A stretch of 32,900 nt of DNA from contig JAJDDX010000063.1 of NCBI GenBank assembly GCA_029260055.1, positions 1 through 32,900 on the forward strand, in the 5' to 3' direction. This DNA comes from Phycisphaerae bacterium. GTDB lineage: Bacteria > Planctomycetota > Phycisphaerae > UBA1845. Shown piece after piece: positions 8,073 to 14,953 of this stretch. The notes beneath the pieces were generated by a model. The model searched no databases and was not told the DNA's origin. It was given only the letters and a program-made list of their open reading frames with translations. The translations under genes and the position numbers were made by a program. Positions within the stretch are counted from its first letter, which is position 1. Each line of letters opens with the position of its first letter.

Positions 8073-8879
8073 ATGAGCAACGAACGTCTCGACGTACCGG
8101 CCGGCCTCTGGACCCGCTGCAACAAATGCGCCCACATGGTCTACGAGAAGGAGGTCGAAGAAGCGCTCCACGTCTGTCCGGAGTGCGGCTTCCATCGCCG
8201 CGTCGACGCCCGCTCGCGGGTGCTGCAGCTCGTGGACCCCGATTCGTTCGAGGAATTCGCCGCCGATCTACGTTCGACCGATCCGCTCAAGTTCAACGAC
8301 CGCCTGCCCTACAAGGACCGCCTCAAGCGCGAGCAGAACAAGACGGGCGAGACCGACGCGATGGTCGTCGGCCGGGCGTTCATCCGCGGGCGAGCGGTGA
8401 TTCTCGGGGTCATGAACCCGGCCTTCATCATGGCGTCGATGGGCGCTGTCGTCGGCGAGAAGGTCACCCGGGCGATCGAGCGGGCGGTCGAAGAAAACCT
8501 CCCCCTGGTACTGGTAACGGCCTCCGGCGGGGCGCGCATGCAAGAAGGCATGGTGTCGCTCGTGCAGATGGCCAAGACGTCGGCTGCGCTGGCTCGACTC
8601 GATGACGCCGGGGGGCTGTACATTGTGGTTGCCACCGACCCGACCACAGCCGGTGTGGCTGCCAGCTTCGCGAGCCTGGGCGACGTGATCGTTGCCGAGC
8701 CCGGCGCGATGATGGGCTTTGCCGGCCCGCGCGTGATTGCCAATACGATCAACGCGGAATTACCCGAGGGCTTTCAAACCGCCGAGTTCATGCTGGAACA
8801 CGGCTTCGTCGATCGCATCGTTCATCGCGCGGATCTTCGTCGCGAGATCGCACGCATCATCGACTACTGCGGCAAGTAA
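8073..8879 (+). CDS. accD: Acetyl-CoA carboxylase carboxyltransferase subunit beta
   Basis: Beta subunit of the carboxyltransferase that moves the carboxyl group from carboxybiotin to acetyl-CoA, making malonyl-CoA for fatty acid synthesis. The 268-residue length is slightly short but normal. A four-cysteine zinc ribbon is at C16, C19, C35 and C38 (CNKC ... CPEC). The crotonase-fold body contains SGGARMQEGMVSLVQMAK, PTTAGVAASFASLGD and FAGPRVI, all typical of AccD. The start ATG is preceded by TAGGGA at about 6 bases. The alpha subunit is not in the window. It lies about 11 kb before the acyl-chain cluster but is not part of it. Confidence 0.97.
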   Translation: MSNERLDVPAGLWTRCNKCAHMVYEKEVEEALHVCPECGFHRRVDARSRVLQLVDPDSFEEFAADLRSTDPLKFNDRLPYKDRLKREQNKTGETDAMVVGRAFIRGRAVILGVMNPAFIMASMGAVVGEKVTRAIERAVEENLPLVLVTASGGARMQEGMVSLVQMAKTSAALARLDDAGGLYIVVATDPTTAGVAASFASLGDVIVAEPGAMMGFAGPRVIANTINAELPEGFQTAEFMLEHGFVDRIVHRADLRREIARIIDYCGK

Positions 8880-9071
8880 CGCCGGGCCGGCGTCATTCAC
8901 ACGGCACTTCTTGCGCTGCGATCTTTCGTTCACGCGCCGCGCGTTTGCGCGATCGAGATTCGCGAAAGTATTCGTTTGACCTTCGCCGATAGATCGTGTA
9001 GCTATGGCCATACGGCGTGGCTGTCGCAAGTTCTCAGTAAGGCAACCACACTCTAAAAACGACAGGGACGG

Positions 9072-9626
9072 ATGGACCAGCGAACACGGATGGTAAAGAC
9101 GCTGGCGTATCTGGTTGTGGCAATGACCGGCACGTCAATGCTGCTGGGCTGGCTCGATCCGTCACTCCCGCCTTCCGCCGGTGCGCTATCCAACGACGTG
9201 ATCATCCATCTGGCACGTGAAGCCGTCACGCAGGATGTCGAGATCCTCGGTGACGAGTGGGCTGAGGTCCGCGTCGGACTCGATGCCCGAACGCTGTCGA
9301 GCACGCTTCTCGCCGCGCCGGCCGGCCGGGCTGATTGGCACTTTCTCGTCGGGGTCGATGGCCGACCCTCGCGAGCCGTGACCTGGCAGAGTCAAGAGCA
9401 GGTGCCGGGTTCGCCGCATGTCGTTCACATCCATGTGGTCGAGGCTATCGATGGTGGCCTCGTATCATCCGCTCAGTGGCTATGCGTGCGAGCGCTGATT
9501 GCATCACTCGACCGGGCAGCCGGGCAGGGCGGTGAGACGCTGCCCGTTCAATTCGACGACTCGATCGACCGGCTCTATGTCGACCACCGTTTGATCCACG
9601 CGTCGATGCCGGCGCCGCTGGGCTGA
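9072..9626 (+). CDS. Membrane-anchored or secreted protein, weakly amidase_2-like
   Basis: A 184-residue protein with an N-terminal hydrophobic segment (about residues 8-25, TLAYLVVAMTGTSMLLGWL) that looks like a signal anchor. The central part has WHFLVGVDGRPSRAVTWQSQ, then VVHIHVVEA, then SSAQWLCVRALIASL. The order and spacing of these resemble the N-acetylmuramoyl-alanine amidase (PGRP/amidase_2) fold. The first zinc-binding histidine motif of that family is not evident, so it may be an inactive relative or the likeness may be accidental. An AGGGA lies just before the ATG at 9072; a start at 9090 is also possible. It stands alone between two spacers. Confidence 0.6.
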   Translation: MDQRTRMVKTLAYLVVAMTGTSMLLGWLDPSLPPSAGALSNDVIIHLAREAVTQDVEILGDEWAEVRVGLDARTLSSTLLAAPAGRADWHFLVGVDGRPSRAVTWQSQEQVPGSPHVVHIHVVEAIDGGLVSSAQWLCVRALIASLDRAAGQGGETLPVQFDDSIDRLYVDHRLIHASMPAPLG

Positions 9627-9649
9627 CATCTCGATACCCCCGATACAAT
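9623..9649 (+). promoter_or_regulatory. Possible promoter at the end of the 184-aa gene
   Basis: CTGACA (9623-9628, five of six to TTGACA) is followed after 15 bases by TACAAT (9644-9649). The spacing is two bases shorter than ideal. It would drive transcription into the long spacer that follows. Confidence 0.3.
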
Positions 9650-10496
9650 CGTTGGCCGGTACGCTGCCGCGCCTGGTGGTTTAGCGCGTACGTTCTACGT
9701 GGAAGTCCAAAACACCTTCCTATTTTCTCTCTCGATCGAGCCACGGGCGACAAGTTGGGTCGACTTGCTCGGTGGCGCGGAGCAAAATGACATAAGGGCC
9801 CGCGCGGTGGAACATTTGGGTGGGGGTTGTCGTTAGCCAACAAACACGACAAAACGACAAACACCACGCAGGCCCGGTCTTATAATAGGCTTGCCGCACG
9901 CCGATTTCTGCCGGTTTGTGGAAAAACATTCGTGCGCGGTCGTGTCATGCCGTTTGGCGACCTGCATCGGTGTTTCGTCCCGAGCCCCCGCGTTCCCTAG
10001 CGCAAATGCCTATCTCTTAGTGCCATCGGTATGCCCATTTACGCCCGGCGCAGAGTCCGCGGCAACCGGAAGGTGGCCGCCTACCGGTGGCGTCGACGAG
10101 ACAACGCGCCACGCGCAAAGAGAAAGCCGGACAACGACACGAAGTCCGGCCTTCTGGAAATTGGGGGTTTCCGCCGGATTCTAGACCGCTCTACGGTTCG
10201 CGACCACAAGGTCTTGGCTGAACTGCTTACTGACGGACCGCTAATCCTTTGGCGGGAAAGGACTTCCGGACGAAGGCGTCGTCTCCCCCGCCGAGGCGTC
10301 CGTGATGCCGGTGTCGGCCGGTGCTCCACGTGTCGCCGAAGATCGCCGGGTTTTAGGCTCACCGAAGGCTAGCGCGTCCGGTAGGATGTGGTTTGTCACT
10401 GAAAGCACGGGTGCAAGACGTAATCACGCGAGGTGTGCGACGCGGGCCGAGTCGGCTCGACCGGCGAAGCATGCTGACTCGAAAGGAGTGATTGGA
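9650..10496. other. Long spacer without a convincing gene
   Basis: About 850 bases. Short open frames exist here (such as 9891-10184 and 10031-10372) but they are Arg/Pro/Ser-rich, lack ribosome sites and resemble nothing known. A perfect TATAAT is at 9881-9886. A stem of AGAAAGCCGGAC (10121-10132) with GTCCGGCCTTCT (10144-10155) has one mismatch. A smaller hairpin, GGAAA/TTTCC, follows at 10157-10172. The stretch could hold a small RNA, a long leader for the next gene or a decayed gene. I matched no known riboswitch. Confidence 0.5.
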
Positions 10497-10982
10497 ATGA
10501 AGCGTCTTGCGATGGTGGGCGCCGTAGCGGCGCTCGTGGCGGTGATCCCGGTTGTCTTGACCCAGGCGCAGAGTGACGGCAACCGTGACGGATGCGTGGA
10601 TCTGCGCGACTACGCGATCCTGCAGAGCCTCTTCACGGGACCGGACTGCTCGCCACGGCAACTTAAGACTTTCTTTGCCGAGGGCACGGACGAATTCGTC
10701 GTGATTCCGACAGTGCCCGGCACGGGAGGCTTCGTGATCACGGACATCGTGCAGCAACGGGCATTCCCCGTGACGGTCATCACACTGATCGAGGAGACCG
10801 GTGACGTGCGCGTCACCAAGATCGCGCTGGCCTTCGGCGCATCCTCCAACACGACCGATCGTGGTGACATGCGATCGTACCATCTGACGACCGGGATCCC
10901 GGTGGCGGCCGGAGCCACGGTGCGCGTCGAGGTGAGCAACAGCAACCTGATGCAGGTGACCCTCTGCGGCTACACCTTCTGA
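10497..10982 (+). CDS. Small secreted protein with one dockerin-like half repeat
   Basis: A 161-residue exported protein. The start ATG at 10497 is fixed by a strong Shine-Dalgarno AAGGAG (10483-10488), 8 bases upstream. A longer in-frame reading to 10302 has no such support. The signal peptide is MKRLAMVGAVAALVAVIPVV, with likely cleavage after TQA. The mature protein opens with NRDGCVDLRDYAILQSLF, which matches a single calcium-binding dockerin-type loop (DxNxDGxVDxxDxxxL). Dockerins normally have two such loops. The remainder is beta-rich and ends at a cysteine-containing strand. The mature region has no recognised enzyme motif. It is probably an exported or surface-attached protein of unknown role. 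Confidence 0.75.
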   Translation: MKRLAMVGAVAALVAVIPVVLTQAQSDGNRDGCVDLRDYAILQSLFTGPDCSPRQLKTFFAEGTDEFVVIPTVPGTGGFVITDIVQQRAFPVTVITLIEETGDVRVTKIALAFGASSNTTDRGDMRSYHLTTGIPVAAGATVRVEVSNSNLMQVTLCGYTF

Positions 10983-11054
10983 TCCGGCGGCACCTGGAAA
11001 GCTGATCCGCGCACCGGCGGGCGCCACGGGGGCGCAACAACGGAAGGTGGCGCT

Positions 11055-11083
11055 GGGACGAGCGTTCGCGCGCTTGTTACAAT
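11055..11083 (+). promoter_or_regulatory. Possible promoter upstream of DUF4920 lipoprotein
   Basis: GGGACG (11055-11060, three of six) is followed after 17 bases by TACAAT (11078-11083), about 85 bases before the start codon. The -10 context TTGTTACAATCCC resembles the TATAATCC element before accD. Confidence 0.32.
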
Positions 11084-11167
11084 CCCGCCCCTTGTGGCGA
11101 CGCCGAAGGCGATGGCGTCGCGATGTCGATTCATGGATCGTTCTACCATAGATAGGAGGATGATAGG

Positions 11168-11677
11168 ATGCGCATTCTACGAAACGTCACGTTGGCGGCT
11201 CTTGCACTGACCGTCGTGGGTTGCCAGCAGGGCCAGAAACTCCCGGGATACGCTTCTTTCGGCGCCCCGATCAGCACGGCGAAAGCGGTATCGCTGGCGG
11301 ATGCTGTGGCTGTCGTCGATGCTGACGGCGAAGCCACCGTTTGCGTGAAGGCCCAGATCGAAACCGTCTGCAAGAAGCGCGGTTGCTGGATGATGCTGGC
11401 CGACGGCACGAATCATGTCCGGGTCCGTTTCACGGCAAGCGAGAAGTGTACCGACGGATTCCTGATGCCGCGTAACGCCGACGGTCATACGGCCTACGTC
11501 GAAGGCACGGTCGAGCGGACCTCGATGCCGGAAGAACTCGCACGGCATTACGCCGAGGACCAGGGCAAGCCCAAGGCGGAGATCGAGAAGATCGTCGGAC
11601 CCCAGCCGGCGGTGGTCATGATCGCCACGGGCGTCATGATCTCGGACGGCGACAAGCTCGATCCGCCGGTCCAGTAG
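11168..11677 (+). CDS. DUF4920-like lipoprotein
   Basis: A 169-residue predicted lipoprotein. AGGAGG at 11154-11159 gives 8-base spacing to the ATG. The signal peptide MRILRNVTLAALALTVVGC ends in a lipobox (VVGC), so the mature protein should be lipid-anchored at the cysteine. The body contains ASFGAPIS, AVSLADAV, then CVKAQIETVCKKRGCWMML. The Cys-x3-Gly-Cys-Trp-Met phrase in a small beta-barrel is characteristic of the DUF4920 family as I recall it. Family function is unknown; an OB-like fold and metal or redox roles have been guessed from the conserved cysteines. A strong hairpin follows 56 bases after the stop. Confidence 0.82.
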   Translation: MRILRNVTLAALALTVVGCQQGQKLPGYASFGAPISTAKAVSLADAVAVVDADGEATVCVKAQIETVCKKRGCWMMLADGTNHVRVRFTASEKCTDGFLMPRNADGHTAYVEGTVERTSMPEELARHYAEDQGKPKAEIEKIVGPQPAVVMIATGVMISDGDKLDPPVQ

Positions 11678-11733
11678 CAGCGGCGGCACCGGAGACTCGT
11701 GCCGCAGCCGACCTGCTCTATGTTACCTTCACC

Positions 11734-11768
11734 GGCGCCGGCCGGGGGGCGTCCCCCGGCCCGGCGCC
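11734..11768. terminator. Strong GC hairpin between convergent genes
   Basis: The left arm GGCGCCGGCCGGGGG (11734-11748) pairs with CCCCCGGCCCGGCGCC (11753-11768) around a 4-base loop, with one bulge. It lies between the lipoprotein gene (+) and the peptidase gene (-), which converge. There is only a short T-containing tail (TCTAGTTT) on the plus side, so it may be a bidirectional or non-canonical terminator. Confidence 0.6.
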
Positions 11769-11804
11769 TCTAGTTTACGCTCGTACTCACGTAGCCGTAG
11801 TCGG

Positions 11805-14579
11805 CTAGCTTACGGTCTTCCCCTCTTTATCGGCCTCGGGCTGCGGCTTCGTCGTACCCTCGAGATCGCCCGCCTTGATCTTCACCACGGGCTTACCGTC
11901 GAGGTGCTTCTTGAGGACCTTCTTGATGTCGTCGAGCGTCAGTTTCTCGATCTGCTCGACGTGCTTCTTGTGGTACTCCATGGTGCGGCCGATCTCGAGC
12001 CCGCTGCCCAACATGCCTACGACCGCGCGGTCGTTAGCGAGCCGGCCCTTGAAGGCGAGCCGATAGGCCTCCTTACCCGCGGTGAGTTCCTCTTCCGTGA
12101 TCCCCTCGGCGATCCACTTCTGGAGTTCGTCGTACATCACCTTCTGTGCCTTGGCGGCGTTGTCGGGCGAGCACATGGCGTAGCCCATCAGCCCGGCCTG
12201 ATCATCCCGGCTGTCGATGTGCATGAAGGAGCCGGCACCATAGGACATGCCACCCTCGTGCCGGAGCTTGTTGAGCAGTCTCGACTTGGCGCTTTGCCCA
12301 AAGATGTAGTTGGCGAAGTCCAATGCCGCGTAGTCGGGATGCTCGTCCGTCATCGGGAATCTCACGCCCATGACGACGACGGCATTCGTCTTGTCCGGGG
12401 TGTGGATTGTCTCATCCAGCGCCTTGATGGCCGTGTAGGGGTTTGTGATCCGCTTGTATGGCGCTTCCGCCTTCCACGAACCGAACGTCTTGTTGATCAA
12501 CTCGGCTACCTGCTTCTCGTCGAAGTCGCCGACCACGGTGACTTCGAGGTTATTCGCACCATACATGCGACTATAGAGGTCCTTGATGCTCCCGAGCGAC
12601 ACCGCCTTGGTCATCTCGATCCGCTCATCGACCGTAGGCACGTAGCGAATGTTGCCCTTCGGGTAGGGCGAAGTCGCCCGCATTAGAGCGTTGAACCCGA
12701 GCGCCTGCGGGTCGGAGCGCTGCTCTTCGAGTGAGGCAAGCTCCTCCTTGACCAGAATGTCGAACTGGTCCGGCGGGAAAGCCGGCTCGAGCAGGATCTC
12801 GCCGAGCAGCTCGATGGCGGCCGGAAGGTTGTTCCTGTCCGTCGTGATCGAGCCGTTGACGCCGCCGGCACCGCCACGGACGCGCATGCGCGCCTGCAAC
12901 TTGTCGAACTCGTCACGGAGCTGCTGGTAGTCGTGCTTGCGCGTGCCGCGCATCATCAGGTCGGGGATCATGCCCAGGGCGGTCGTGTGCCCGGTCATGG
13001 CCTCTTCCGTGCCGAAGCGGAACGTGAACCGAGCCTGCACCGCGTCGCCGCGAGTCTCCTTCGGGAGGAGTGCGACCTTGATGCCGTTGTCGAGGGTCAT
13101 GCGTTTGGTACGCTGCTCGATGTAGTCGGCCGTCGCCTCGAACGCCTCGCCCTTGGCGATCGTTTCGGTTCCCTTGTAGTTCGCGACGATCTGCTCGACT
13201 TCGGGCGTTTCGGGGATGATCGCCCGGGTCGGCTCCTTGGTGGGGTAGAACACGCCCGTGGTGCAGTTGCTGCGGACCAGATAGTTCTTCGCCACGCGCC
13301 GCACATCGTCTGTCGTGACTTCTTTCAGGCGGTCGCGGTGAATAAAGAACATGCGCCAATCGCCGATGGCAGCCCACTCGGAGAGGCGGACGCCGATTCG
13401 GCCGCTGTTGGTCAGCGACAGCTTGATGTTCTTCAGCGCTCTGGTCTTGGCCCGATTGACCTCCTCGTCGGTGATGCCGGCCTCGGCGAAGCCCTCGATG
13501 GTGCCGGTCATGATCTCGAGCACCTTGTCGATGTCCTGGTCCAGTCGCGCGTCGGCTGATACTTCGAGCATGCCCGGCTCAGCCCACCCGAAGGTGTAGC
13601 CACCGACGCTCGTGGCGAGGCCCGGTTCGACCAGCGCCTTGTAGAGCGGGCCTGAAGGCTCATCGGTCAGCACGTCGGTGAGGATCTTGACGGCCGGGAA
13701 GTCGCGATGGGCGGCTGCCGGCATGTGATAGACGGCGCCGGCCGCCTGTACGTCGCCGACGCGGCGCAGCACCACGTGACGCTCGCCGTCCTGGGTCGGC
13801 TCGATGGTGTAGGTGTTCGGCAGCTCGCGATCCGGCTTCGGGATCGCCCCGAAGTGCGTCTCGACCATCCCCAGGGCCTCAGCGGGCTCGAACTTGCCCG
13901 CGACGACCAGCATGGCGTTGTCGGGCTGGTAGAACCGCTTGTAGAACGCGCGGAGGTTCTTGACCGGTACGCGCTCGATGTCGGACCGGTTGCCGATGGT
14001 CGAGGCCCCGTAGTTGTGCCACAGGAAGGCCGTCGAGATGATCCGCTCGGACAAGACACCCGGCGCGTAATTCTCGCCGATCTCGAATTCGTTCCGTACC
14101 ACGGTCATTTCGCTGTCGAGGTCCTCCTGGGAGACCTTCGAATTAACCATCCGGTCGGCTTCGAGTTTCAGGGCGAACTCGAGGTTGCCTTCCGTGGCGG
14201 GCAGCGTCTCGTAGTAGTTCGTGCGATCCGTCCAGGTGGTGCCGTTGAAGTTGGCGCCGTGGTCTTCGAGGATGCCCCAGACGTTGGGATTCGTGGGCGT
14301 GCCCTTGAAGACCATGTGCTCGAGCAAGTGGGCCATGCCTTTTTCGCCCAGGCCCTCGTGCCGCGAGCCGACCAGATAGACGATGTTGACGGTGACCGTC
14401 TCTTTCGACTGATCGGGGAAGAGCAGTACGCGAAGGCCGTTGTCCAGACGGAACTCCGTGATGCCCTCGACCTCGGTGATCTTGACGGGCTTTGCGAGCA
14501 GGCTCGTCGCCGCGGTGTGCACGACGGCAAGAGCGAGCAGCCCGAGCCCTATGCGCCTTGAAATCGTCCCAGTCTTCAC
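11805..14579 (-). CDS. Two-domain M16 zinc peptidase, exported
   Basis: A 924-residue periplasmic or secreted peptidase of the pitrilysin/PqqL group. The start is a GTG at 14579, chosen because AAGGAG (14586-14591) lies 6 bases upstream and a signal peptide follows directly (MKTGTISRRIGLGLLALAVV, cleavage near LLA). A frame extending to 14684 lacks this logic. The inverted zinc motif HxxEH is HLLEH at residues 84-88. The distal ligand region is LDSEMTVVRNEFE. A second M16-like domain (from about residue 510) lacks HxxEH, as usual for the inactive half of such clamshell enzymes. It probably degrades peptides in the envelope. It is downstream of the TMTC-like gene on the same strand, with a 374-base gap. 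Confidence 0.93.
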   Translation of the reverse strand: MKTGTISRRIGLGLLALAVVHTAATSLLAKPVKITEVEGITEFRLDNGLRVLLFPDQSKETVTVNIVYLVGSRHEGLGEKGMAHLLEHMVFKGTPTNPNVWGILEDHGANFNGTTWTDRTNYYETLPATEGNLEFALKLEADRMVNSKVSQEDLDSEMTVVRNEFEIGENYAPGVLSERIISTAFLWHNYGASTIGNRSDIERVPVKNLRAFYKRFYQPDNAMLVVAGKFEPAEALGMVETHFGAIPKPDRELPNTYTIEPTQDGERHVVLRRVGDVQAAGAVYHMPAAAHRDFPAVKILTDVLTDEPSGPLYKALVEPGLATSVGGYTFGWAEPGMLEVSADARLDQDIDKVLEIMTGTIEGFAEAGITDEEVNRAKTRALKNIKLSLTNSGRIGVRLSEWAAIGDWRMFFIHRDRLKEVTTDDVRRVAKNYLVRSNCTTGVFYPTKEPTRAIIPETPEVEQIVANYKGTETIAKGEAFEATADYIEQRTKRMTLDNGIKVALLPKETRGDAVQARFTFRFGTEEAMTGHTTALGMIPDLMMRGTRKHDYQQLRDEFDKLQARMRVRGGAGGVNGSITTDRNNLPAAIELLGEILLEPAFPPDQFDILVKEELASLEEQRSDPQALGFNALMRATSPYPKGNIRYVPTVDERIEMTKAVSLGSIKDLYSRMYGANNLEVTVVGDFDEKQVAELINKTFGSWKAEAPYKRITNPYTAIKALDETIHTPDKTNAVVVMGVRFPMTDEHPDYAALDFANYIFGQSAKSRLLNKLRHEGGMSYGAGSFMHIDSRDDQAGLMGYAMCSPDNAAKAQKVMYDELQKWIAEGITEEELTAGKEAYRLAFKGRLANDRAVVGMLGSGLEIGRTMEYHKKHVEQIEKLTLDDIKKVLKKHLDGKPVVKIKAGDLEGTTKPQPEADKEGKTVS

Positions 14580-14953
14580 GTCGTTCTCCTTGTCGTGGTG
14601 TGATCGTACGGACGGAGGCGGCGTTCCTACCCCCAAGCGGCGTGATCCGGTGGCGGTACGGCGGAAGCACGCGCAAAACGTCAAGCATCTAGCTTAGCGA
14701 GCCACCTTCGCAGCACCAAGCGGCCTGGGCCGCTCTAAATGTAGGAAGTTGCACAGCTCGCGTGCGCCCCTGCGGCCCGTCACGCCGTGCTGCGGTTCGT
14801 CACGGGCTAATAGGGCGCCGCTGTGCCGTGATCAGAGCCGCGTGGCGCAAGCCCGCGGTCATGTCACCGGGCTTGCGCCCGGTGCTTAGATTGGCGGCAC
14901 GCTCGGAAAACGGATCCCGGAACACGCGCGGACGCGGTCCTGACGCTGGCATA
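14580..14953. other. Spacer with two palindromes
   Basis: No gene is seen. A perfect palindrome with arms AGCGGCC and GGCCGCT is at 14719-14734, about 140 bases upstream of the peptidase start. A 12-base perfect hairpin, GGCGCAAGCCCG (14844-14855) with CGGGCTTGCGCC (14868-14879) and a 12-base loop, lies nearer the end of the upstream minus-strand gene. There it could act as a transcript-end stem. A TTGACG on the minus strand (14684-14679) might be a -35 for the peptidase, but no good -10 follows. Confidence 0.5.
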
